Shown here: one piece after another, positions 34,752 through 43,035 of the stretch
Layout: each line of letters begins with the position of its first letter
How positions within the stretch are numbered: the stretch's first letter is position 1
DNA from: Gnetum montanum
Taxonomy: Eukaryota > Streptophyta > Gnetopsida > Gnetales > Gnetaceae
Direction of reading: 5' to 3'
NCBI GenBank assembly: GCA_015680685.1
Contig: MNCI01030846.1
Span: forward strand, 64,088 to 128,087
DNA: 64,000 nt
The notes under the pieces: generated by a model
What the model was told of the DNA's origin: nothing
Seen by the model: the letters and a program-made list of their open reading frames with translations, nothing else
Database searches by the model: none
Translations under genes and position numbers: made by a program

Positions 34752-34772
34752 TTTCTACCCCCTTTAGAAGGC
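34752..34772 (-). promoter_or_regulatory. Polypurine tract of element B
   Basis: On the minus strand 'aaagggggtagaaa' lies immediately before TGTTGGCAC, the start of the left LTR. It fixes the left copy as the 3' LTR. Confidence 0.75.
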
Positions 34773-34964
34773 TTAAAGAAATTTATGCAAGCCTCATTTT
34801 ACAACTAAACTGTACTTAAAGCTTTTATTGAACTTTTTACAACTGAAAAGATAAATCTTTTTGGAGGAAAATTCCCATCAAACATAAGGTTTAGTGGTAT
34901 AAAAACCTCATTCCTAAAAAAAAACAAACTGTACATTATCAAGTCCTTCATTCATGGACTATTG

Positions 34965-35501
34965 TTAAGATGGGAAGAGAATGGTGAGGGTCACTCTAGT
35001 AGGAATCCTCATATCTCTAACCTTCTCATAAGTAATATCTGAAGTGATGAATGCTGTTTTATTATTTTCTAGCTTGCTAGAGCTTTCAACTTGATCTTTT
35101 TGAGCTTTTTCTTCAGCAATCCTCTCATCTTCTTTCTCAGATGAATTCTTATTTTCCTTCCAATTGGGTCCTTCTTCTTCTTCTTGGGACACAAAGGCTT
35201 CTTCCCATGAATCTTCATTGATTGGTTCTTTCTCCCTTTCCTCTTTTTGGGTGTAATTTTGATATTGTCCCCAAATATTTGATTCTATTTCTAAACCTCC
35301 TATGATAAATGAGAATTCATCAGCCAACCAAGCCATAAAAGTACATTCTTTAGGTGCTCCACATGCTCTAGCTTTCAAGTAAGCCTTTAACACTTGTTCT
35401 GGGCAACATCCCATCACATAAGGAATGAAAGGCTTCCTCATCATTCTCCAAAAATCCATCTTCTCTTTCAAATTAGCTCTCTTCTCACTTTCTCTACTCA
35501 A
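34965..35501 (-). CDS. Extra ORF of element B between integrase and 3' LTR, function unknown
   Basis: Open over 178 codons from TTG at 35501 (an in-frame stop lies upstream); the first ATG is at 35459, giving about 164 residues (MDFWRMMRKPFIPYVMGCC). The N-terminal half has CGAPKECTFMAWLADEF, suggesting a small folded domain with clustered Cys; the middle is highly acidic and low in complexity (Glu/Lys/Ser). No signal peptide or membrane segment evident, so it does not look like an envelope protein. It is intact while neighbouring gag and pol are broken. A TATA-like sequence sits about 85 bases upstream of the ATG. Extra ORFs at this place are known in Tat and other gypsy groups, but I do not recognise this protein. 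Confidence 0.55.
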   Translation of the reverse strand: MSRESEKRANLKEKMDFWRMMRKPFIPYVMGCCPEQVLKAYLKARACGAPKECTFMAWLADEFSFIIGGLEIESNIWGQYQNYTQKEEREKEPINEDSWEEAFVSQEEEEGPNWKENKNSSEKEDERIAEEKAQKDQVESSSKLENNKTAFITSDITYEKVRDMRIPTRVTLTILFPS

Positions 35502-35543
35502 CTTAAATTGGAAGATGAGGAAATCCTAGGCAACCTAATCCTC

Positions 35544-35551
35544 TTTTTATA
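35544..35551 (-). promoter_or_regulatory. TATA-like box upstream of the extra ORF
   Basis: ACTATAAAAAGAGG on the minus strand, about 85 bases before the ATG at 35459. Suggests, but does not prove, separate transcription of the extra ORF. Confidence 0.35.
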
Positions 35552-35893
35552 GTAGTTAGAAATTTAAAATTCCCTCCAAGATTTTTCAACCAATTTTTCC
35601 ACTTTTTGCACATTATAATCACTTGTCAAAATCATCGCTTAATTGAGACAACTTTCCACTAAGTGGTTGATTAGTCACCTCTTCCACTTGTCACACTTGT
35701 AGGAATTAAATTGTTAAACTATTTTCTAATTTAAATAAATTTATCATAAATATATTTATTATTATAATATAATATCTACTTATCTAACTATATACCAATA
35801 GCATAATTAAACATAATAGTTAATACTGTACTTCTAGTAATATTATATCTAATAGTATATACTTCTAGTATATTATTTTGTGTAAGGATATCT

Positions 35894-36760
35894 TCAAGTT
35901 GTATGCAATTGTCCAAAATAATGTTTTATATGCAAAACATTATATGGAAATTGCAATTCCATTTCATCCAAAGTTGATAATTTGTAAGTATCCCTTGATA
36001 GTTGCTTTGTAATTTGAAATGGACCAATCCACGTCGGTGTAAATTTATTTGATTTCTTCATATTCCATAATAGGACAAGGTCCCCTATCTTGAAAGTTCT
36101 TTTCAGAGCTTTTCTATCAAACCATCTTTTAACTTGAGAAGTATTCTGTAACAAATTATCCTTTACTTTATTTACTTCAGCTTCTCTTTTAATAAGCAAA
36201 GTCATGAAACTTCTATCTTTATCAGTTTTTTCACTATATATTTGTACGAATTCAGAAGTTGAGCTTACAATCTTATTTGTAATTCTTGCTGGCAAACCAT
36301 AAACTAAGTTATACGGTGATGTCCCAATAGCTCTCTTGAATCTAATTCAATCTGACCATAACACAGATTGTAGGTAATTTATCCAATTTCTTGGATTCCC
36401 ATCCATCAATTTCTTGATATAAGCGATAAGCTTTTTATTGGTGGATTCTGCTAGGCCATTTCCTTGAGGATAATAGTTTGATGAGGAAAATAAGAAAATA
36501 GATTTTTCTGATGCCCATTTGATAAACTCTTCAGATTTGAAGGTGGGTCCATTGTTTGACACTAACACTTCGGGTAGACCAAATCTACTTAGAATTTGGT
36601 CTTCTAGAAACTTAATCACATCTGATGCTGAACTTTCTCTTAGAGCCTTTGCTTCAGACCATTTAGTGAAATAATCAGTATCTATAAGAATAAACTTGTG
36701 TCTAGCTCTTGAAGGAGTAATTGTACTAATAAAATCCAAACCCCATTGCTAAAATGGTCT
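35894..36760 (-). pseudogene. Element B integrase
   Basis: Catalytic core: LDFISTI with Asp at 36734-36736, then VSNNGPTF where the second Asp is Asn (36554-36556), and GLAESTNK with the Glu at 36446-36448. A stop region near 36296-36346 separates the core from the C-terminal domain 36295-35894 (KTDKDRSFMTLL, FKIGDLVLLWNMKK, WIGPFQITK), which is still open. Only the C-x2-C half of the zinc finger (KCYKCQIHG, near 36820) is present, joined too closely to RNase H, so an internal deletion has occurred. Confidence 0.85.
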
Positions 36761-36799
36761 ATCTACAGCTATTGGCTTTAAAGGGGCTCTAGCCTTTTT

Positions 36800-38476
36800 A
36801 ATTTTGGGCCCATGAATTTGACATTTATAGCATTTTTGAATCTTNTCAAGTGTACATACTTCATTTTCTCTGGCCATTAACTTGGCTAATCCCATTCCCT
36901 TAATTTTTTTGCATATTTCCAATGAAAATCTAAAACTTTGCAACTTTATAAGCCATTTCCCTTTTTTTAATCCAATCTCATTTTGGGCTAGGAACCGCTT
37001 AACTGCAGGTTTAATTAGCATAATGTGGACTAATGAACTTTCCAAATAATATTTAAAATGTTGAAGTGCTTTGATGACTGCAAACGCTTGTTTCTCTAGG
37101 TCTGAATAATTTAATTCTGAACCTTTCAACTAATACCCAAAAAATCCAATTGGTTCATCTTAACCTTCATGATCTTTTTGTGTTAAAACAGCAACGATAG
37201 AATCATTCGAAGCAAAAGAATATAACCAAAAATGTTATTTAAGCTTAGGCTTCACCAAATATGGAGCCTCTTGTATAGCATTTTTTATTTTTGATAAAGC
37301 TCTCTCTAATTCTAGTGTTTTCTCTACTTGGACATCCTTTTTTAGCATATGCATCAAAGGTTTGGTAATTTCAGTAAACCCGGGAATAAACCTTTTCACA
37401 AAGTTTATCTTCCCAAAATAAGATCTAAGAGATTTCTTACTTGTGAGATGTTCAATATTCTATACTACTTGGATTCAGGAATTGTCTATGGAAATTCCTT
37501 CTTGATATATCACATGGCCTAATAAGCTTCCAGATTTAACCTCAAAGATACACTTCTTACGATTTACTGAAATACCAAACTCACGACATCTGTCGAAAAC
37601 TTGTTGGAGATGATTAATATGATCTACTTCTTGTTTTGAGAATATTGTAATATCATCCAAATAAACCACCACGAATTTGCCTAATAAATCCTTAAATGCT
37701 AAATCCATTGCTCTTTGGAAAGTAGCTCCAGCATTTGACAATCTGAATGACATTCTTTGGTAAGAGAAAGTTCCCCATTTGGTGATAAATGTTGTTTTGT
37801 ATCTATCATTCTTATCTACTATGATTTGATTATAACCTGAGAAATCATCTAAGCAAGAATATACTTGACAACCTGAGACTTTAATTAGCATCTCATCAAT
37901 TCTTGGAAGTGGATACTTATCCTTTTTTAAGGCATCATTCAGATTTCTAAAGTCTACACAAAGCCTTATATCACCATTTTTCTTTCTCACTGGAACAAGG
38001 TTAGCAATCCATGCTGAATATCATACTAGATATATGATTCATACTTGTAACAACTTCTTGATTTCGGCTTCCATAGCTGGTTCAAATGATGAATTAAATT
38101 TCCTTTGTTTTTGCTTGACTATTTTACAACCTTCTATTAAAGGAATTTTATGTGTCATCAGATCTAGCCTAAAAGCTTTAAGATCATCATAAGACCAAGC
38201 AAAATTGTCCAAATTATTTCTTAGACATGTTAACAAGTTTTTCTTGAAACTCGAATCTCTTCCCTTTTTAACGTTCAACATCTTTGGCATCCCGTCTAAT
38301 CCAAAATTCACTATCTCAAAAGCTTGACTATCTGGGTTTTGTATATTCTTTCCAATAAGTAAATTTTTCTTGAACTCATGTTCCAAGTGAATCATCCTTT
38401 TTGGAATGAAATTAGCTTTGGAGTTTAATGATGTTTTAGGTATCAATTGACCCTCAAATTCTTGTTTCTTTTTCAT
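36800..38476 (-). pseudogene. Element B reverse transcriptase and degenerate gypsy RNase H
   Basis: Pre-RT linker 38476-38039 (NFGLDGMPKMLNVKKGRD, DLMTHKIPLIEGCK); RT 37990-37475 with RLCVDFRNLND, YPLPRIDEML, YSCLDDFSGYNQI, SNAGATFQRAM and the catalytic YLDD at about 37663-37652. Stops lie between the two pieces. RNase H from about 37290 to 36900: LYSFASNDS stands where the catalytic DAS is expected, so the first Asp is gone, while LEKQAFAVIKALQHFKYYL is normal. The single N at 36845 lies at the end. Loss of this RNase H is expected where a second one is present. Confidence 0.85.
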
Positions 38477-38536
38477 AAATCTTAGTACTTGATCATCATC
38501 TTCAAATACTTGTAAATGTCTTATATTATTTGGTAA

Positions 38537-39685
38537 TTACGGTTGATGTTCTTCTTCAATCATTACATCTTTGTAACTTTCTATTATTTCCATATCCAAT
38601 TTGGAAGCTGCCTTTACCAAATCATCTGCTATAAGATTCTCTGCTCTGTTTATATGCTCTATTCGGTAATGTTGAAACTGATCTAATATCCTACAAGCAA
38701 TTTGCTTATACGGTTTTAAGAATGAGCTCTTTACTACACAGTTACCCTTTACTTGTTCACAAACTAATCTTGAGTCTCCTTTTATAGTGATTACTCTAAT
38801 CTTTTTGTCTAGACCTATTCTTATACCAATACATAAAGCTTCATACTCAGCCTTGTTGTTAGTATAAGGAAAAGATAGATGAATTGCTTTGAGAATTTTA
38901 GGTGAATCATTCCTTAATATAACTATACCGACTCCTGCATCTTTTGAATTATATGAACCATCAAAGTATAACTCCCATTTATCCTCATTCTTTGATTGTT
39001 CTTTTTCATAACCATAATTTTCTTGGAGTGTACAAATTTTGTTTTCAACATCTCCTTTTTTGACCATTTTACTTTTTCCATTTGAAGTAATGTTATCAAT
39101 CATCAAAGGTTCACTATAGATGTATATTTGATTTGGTTCTCCTTTCCAAGGTAGCCACATGTGAGAATAGTTTGTTGATATATAACCTGAGAAATTCTTG
39201 CTCCAACTTCTACTCAATAAGAGACTATGCGAATCTAGTATATTTGCCACTTGAATAGTTACTCTAATTCTGACGCAGGGTTCAGAAGAAATTTTCAATA
39301 GGACATTTGTTAATTGACCCACAATCTTCACTCTACTTTTATCCACTTGAATAATCTTTTTATTTGATTTTTCAGGAATCAAACCCAGTTTCCTACATAT
39401 AGACAATGGCATTACAGTAGACGTAGCTCCAGAATCAATCAAACAATTGTGTAAGTATTTATCCTTTAATTTCATTGTCAAAAGTAAAGGAGGAGCTTCC
39501 TTATCAGGAATACAATCATACGAGGTTTTTAATTTCTCATCATTATTAGACACATAACTTAACTCTGATTCTCTAACTCTCCTTTTACCTTGAATGAACT
39601 CTAAAGCCTTTCTTTGCTGATCTCCTATTTGAAGCAACTGATAAAAGCTAATATTGGCCTTGACATGTTTAAGGTCTTCAATCAA
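38537..39685 (-). CDS. Element B protease plus archaeal-type RNase H, placed upstream of RT
   Basis: An uninterrupted 382-codon frame. Residues 80-200: retropepsin, LIDSGATSTVMPLS with Asp 84 (about 39436) and the SLLLSRSWSKNFSG flap block. Residues 237-361: type-I RNase H of the archaeal/plant kind, WELYFDGS (Asp 242), NNKAEYEAL (Glu 280), IKGDSRLV (Asp 304) and NLIADDLVKAAS (Asp 354), so all catalytic acids are present. RT starts about 60 bp downstream on the same strand. In Tat elements the second RNase H lies after the first RNase H and before integrase (as in element C here); here it is between protease and RT. The frame is open but belongs to a dead element. Confidence 0.85.
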   Translation of the reverse strand: MIEDLKHVKANISFYQLLQIGDQQRKALEFIQGKRRVRESELSYVSNNDEKLKTSYDCIPDKEAPPLLLTMKLKDKYLHNCLIDSGATSTVMPLSICRKLGLIPEKSNKKIIQVDKSRVKIVGQLTNVLLKISSEPCVRIRVTIQVANILDSHSLLLSRSWSKNFSGYISTNYSHMWLPWKGEPNQIYIYSEPLMIDNITSNGKSKMVKKGDVENKICTLQENYGYEKEQSKNEDKWELYFDGSYNSKDAGVGIVILRNDSPKILKAIHLSFPYTNNKAEYEALCIGIRIGLDKKIRVITIKGDSRLVCEQVKGNCVVKSSFLKPYKQIACRILDQFQHYRIEHINRAENLIADDLVKAASKLDMEIIESYKDVMIEEEHQP

Positions 39686-39699
39686 ATCATACTCTCCAT

Positions 39700-40770
39700 C
39701 ACCAATAAATTTTGGTTTCTTTATCCATTTATTAAAAGACTGATTTGGAGTGCTTTGCTCTACTTGGACGTATTTATCTTTATTCTTATCTCTTCTATTT
39801 GGCTCAAAAGATTTTCTCTTAGTATATGGATTAGTAATAACATATGGGGGCCTAGAAGTAGTTAATCTTTCTTTTGATCAGATACTATATCCATTTTCCT
39901 CATTATTATTACATTATTCATCTGAACACATATCTTCTTCAGAACTTGATAGAGAAGAAGTATCGCTAGATCCATTGCTAGAATATTTACTTGCATAATG
40001 AACACTAGATAACTCATTATCAGATTCAATATCAAGAAAGTTGGACATAATTAGGTCACTTTCATCCTCATCTTCTGCTAACTTAGTTTCTTGACGTTTA
40101 TGCTTTCTATTGTTCCTTTCCTCCTTGATATTAACTCTTACCAAGGCTTTTTCAAGCTTCACTATTTTGTTAGACATATCTCTCATTAATTGTCCTTTTT
40201 CAGATTNNNNNNNNNNNNNNNNNNNNNNNNNNNNNNNNNNNNNNNNNNNNNNNNNNNNNNNNNNNNNNNNNNNNNNNNNNNNNNNNNNNNNNNNNNNNNN
40301 NNNNNNNNNNNNNNNNNNNNNNNNNNNNNNNNNNNNNNNNNNNNNNNNNNNNNNNNNNNNNNNNNNNNNNNNNNNNNNNNNNNNNNNNNNNNNNNNNNNN
40401 NNNNNNNGGTCTATATTTTCTTTGAAAGAGTCCACAAATTCATTGAAACTTGATGTTAAAATCTCTAATTGACTCTTTAACTTCTTACTTAGCTTGTATC
40501 AGCCCATAGTATAGTTGTTGTTGATCTAATTGATTACCAAACTGGGCCAAGAAACGACTCTTCATGTCATCCCAACTTGTAATAGTATTATTTGGTAAGT
40601 TTGAATACCAAATCTGAGCCATATCCTCTATATTTGATACAAACAACCTACAAGCTTTATCTTGATTTTCTTTAAAGATAAAAGAAGCTATTCTGGTCCT
40701 ATCAAAATACCAAAGATTTTCTGAACCCTCTTGACTATTGAATCATTTAACGGCTTGACTACATGTAGAG
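39700..40770 (-). pseudogene. gag: Element B gag
   Basis: Capsid-like start about 40765-40510: FNSQEGSENLWYFDRTRIAS, IEDMAQIWYSNLPNNTITSW, DDMKSRFLAQFGNQ. A Lys/Glu-rich coiled-coil-like stretch follows (KIVKLEKALVRVNIKEE, about 40165), then an acidic Ser-rich segment ending at a stop at 39914, and a basic linker to the protease. A gap (40207-40407) removes part. An in-frame TGA falls in the VKxFNSQ segment. No CCHC knuckle is seen, but the gap could hide one. Confidence 0.7.
40207..40407. other. Assembly gap (201 N) in element B gag
   Basis: Run of N. Confidence 1.
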
Positions 40771-41170
40771 GCTCTCTTACAACAATCTCAATAGCAATTC
40801 TTATACATTGCACAATAATAAAATTCACTACTACAATGCTCTTAAGGCTTTCAAACACAAGCTCTTCTATGGCAAAACTTTAATAGAAATTTTCTATCAT
40901 GCAACAATAACAATAAGAGTAATCTAAAAATCCCAAAATTACTTGCCAAGCATTATACTATCTAAACCACTAGCTAAAAAATTTAAACAAAATAAAAAAA
41001 ATAAACATACCTCATAGGACTATAACAAAGAGGCTGAAATATTGTCTTTAACAAGTCATCTTCCAAGTAATCTTTCACAATGTCTTCTTTACAAATGCTC
41101 TTTTTTTCCTCCACCAAGACCCAGAGTGAGACCCTAAGTGAGACCCCCTTCCTTCCTACCCTTGAAGCCC

Positions 41171-41178
41171 TTTTATAG
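41171..41178 (-). promoter_or_regulatory. TATA box of the right element B LTR
   Basis: CCCTATAAAAGGGC on the minus strand, aligned with 32893-32900. The predicted start lies near 41140, i.e. downstream of the captured ORF. Confidence 0.65.
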
Positions 41179-41245
41179 GGTCTCATAGGTATTTAGGTAA
41201 GTTACAAACATTTTGGGTGGTTATAACCACCATATAGATAAAAAA

Positions 41246-41340
41246 GTTGTAGTTGACAAGTGTCCCATTTAGTTGCCAGGTGGCCCATTCAGTTGCCAAG
41301 TGGTCATCATGGAGATAAAAAAGTTGTAGTTTTCAAGTGG
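41246..41340 (-). repeat. GTTGMCAAGTG motif cluster in the right LTR U3
   Basis: 'gttgacaagtg', 'gttgccaggtgg', 'gttgccaagtgg' and 'gttttcaagtgg' within 95 bp, about 75-170 bp upstream of the TATA box on the minus strand. Confidence 0.5.
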
Positions 41341-41589
41341 CCTTTGTAGTGGTTATAAACACCATTTCAATTGAGAGGTTACAATTGTCATGAAATTACA
41401 ACATTTATAGGAAATTTAAAATGAAGCCAAGTATCTAGTGGCTATATTCACCATAGGGTTAAATGTTTATAGGTGATGCATATCGTGTAGTTGCAACCAT
41501 CATGATAGACTAGGGAGCCCTGGAAGACTTATGTTTTTTTTCTACATGTCTCATTATGTTATGGCCATAAATATATTCATATTTCAGTT

Positions 41590-42177
41590 TTATGGCCCCA
41601 AAAAACCATAGTAACTTATCCAAACTGGTACCCAATGAGATTTTCCCATTCCTTTGAGATCCATTTTGGCTACGCTTATTAGTAAATCCCCTTGCCCACT
41701 TGATAATGACCTAGGCAGATTGGAAATAGCTTTGGCTGATTCTGAAAAGAGGTCTTTGAAGTTTGAGAGATCTGATGAATCAAGGAACTTCCACTTTCCT
41801 TCAACTCTTAAATTATTAGAGGAGGAAGACACAGATGATGGCTTCTTAGCAATGTAGAGTAGAGTTTTAATGTCAGCAACGAGAGCTTCTATATCTGCAT
41901 TGAGATCCTCTTTGGCTTTTCTTAGAATGCTTTCCACTACTACAGAAGAAGATATGGAATTTTCTTTATGACTTGTTGTCCTTGAATTCTGGACATCTTG
42001 ATGATTGCACTCAGGTTGAGCAGCAACATCCAGCAAAGGTTGACTCTCAGAAACTTGAGGATCTGGATATGATGCAATAATCTGAGAGCCATGATCTAAG
42101 GTGGAATTGGTAGGCACATATGTCGAGGTACTATGAGATGTAGCATCTCTCCTAAAACACCCAAAATAGTTACCCAT
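41590..42177 (-). CDS. Captured gene in the element B LTR: MGNYFGCFRR protein, unknown function
   Basis: A 195-codon open frame from ATG at 42177 to TAA at 41590. N-terminus MGNYFGCFRRDATSHSTST; the left copy has MGNCFGC, the classic Gly2 myristoylation plus Cys palmitoylation pattern, so the source protein was probably membrane-anchored. Middle: VVVESILRKAKEDLNADIEA and LVADIKTLLYIAKKP, predicted helical; then LRVEGK..FLDSSDLSNFKDL and a tail GKSHWVPVWISYYGFLGP. No family recognised. It lies in U3, on the element's coding strand, upstream of the LTR TATA box, with another TATA-like sequence (CATAAAAGGG, about 42815) further upstream. Present in both LTRs, so it was part of the LTR before the last transposition. 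Confidence 0.6.
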   Translation of the reverse strand: MGNYFGCFRRDATSHSTSTYVPTNSTLDHGSQIIASYPDPQVSESQPLLDVAAQPECNHQDVQNSRTTSHKENSISSSVVVESILRKAKEDLNADIEALVADIKTLLYIAKKPSSVSSSSNNLRVEGKWKFLDSSDLSNFKDLFSESAKAISNLPRSLSSGQGDLLISVAKMDLKGMGKSHWVPVWISYYGFLGP

Positions 42178-43030
42178 AACAAAACCTACTTGAGGTTGAT
42201 CGGGCGTGTAGGCAACTCACCACTTCCAAACGGAGGAGACATGCTTCTACCTGGAGGGTTGGGCCGACTGTCACAAGGCCCTCAAAAGGGTGATTTATCT
42301 AGTGGCTTGACACTAGGATGAATAGCAGGAACTATTAGGGTGGAACCAGCAAGAGCAATTACATAACTGTTGGTGTAGGACGGCCTATCACCGGGGGAGG
42401 ACACGAACATGCTGATGGTGAAGGAGTATGAGAAGCGCATGGAGCAGGAGGCAGTTGAAAAGATGGATTGGCAGGGAAATAGGGGACTCTACTTGGACAC
42501 CTTGACCTCTTTTTTTCTGGAGATGGGTTACTATTGTTTGTGGGTTACCCTATTTCTGGCACCATGCGCCCTACACCAGCAGAGCCAAAGGCGCAATGGA
42601 AATGATTACAACCATCGTTCCCAACAAGACCTCCATGTGTGCTCTGCATTCACTGAATTTTTGGGACTAGATTCTTGGTAGGATGCCTTTGTCTACCATA
42701 ATTTAATATTTCTGTCAACTACAGTTACGCACTATAGTTTTCTTGGATTTTATTTCTCTACCATGCCCTGGTGCTCTGTCAAATATGATCTAGAAACCCT
42801 ATTGGGTTTTTTCCCTTTTATGCGAAGACTCCACTCTCCGTATATTGCAGATTATTGAATGCAGATTATTGAAGGAGACAGGAGCAAATGATAATTTCTA
42901 TTTAGGGTTTTAACAGCCCTAAATCTTTGCCCCAGATTTACCTAGGGCTTCCTACGTTTTTCTTTCTAAAAACCTTTAATCAATTATATCATGCCAACAT
43001 GTTTCATGAAATGGCCAAAATGTGCCAACA

Positions 43031-43035
43031 CCTTC
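43031..43035. repeat. Right target-site duplication of element B (CCTTC)
   Basis: Identical to 31659-31663. Confidence 0.85.

Larger units (their letters stand above)
31664..43030 (-). mobile_element. Element B: 11.4-kb gypsy element with unusual domain order
   Basis: Termini TGTTGG...CCAACA, flanked by perfect CCTTC. Coding strand is minus: 5' LTR (right), gag, protease, archaeal-type RNase H, RT, gypsy RNase H, integrase, an extra ORF, polypurine tract, 3' LTR (left). A 2.35-kb repeat (32385-34751 and 40664-43030) makes up most of both LTRs, but 31664-32384 has no counterpart on the right. Placed inside the tandem array. Dead: stops in gag and pol, a truncated integrase zinc finger, D-to-N in the integrase core. 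Confidence 0.85.
40664..43030 (-). mobile_element. 5' LTR of element B (right copy, inner end recombined)
   Basis: Matches 32385-34751 throughout. Outer end at 43030 reads TGTTGGCACATTTTGG on the minus strand and abuts the CCTTC duplication. TATA box at 41171-41178, so U3 is about 1.85 kb and holds the captured gene. The inner end runs straight into gag with no clear PBS, and the ~720 bp that complete the left copy are missing. Confidence 0.75.

Noticed and set aside
40110-40472. Plus-strand open frames over element B gag
   Set aside because: Cross the second N gap and are antisense to gag.
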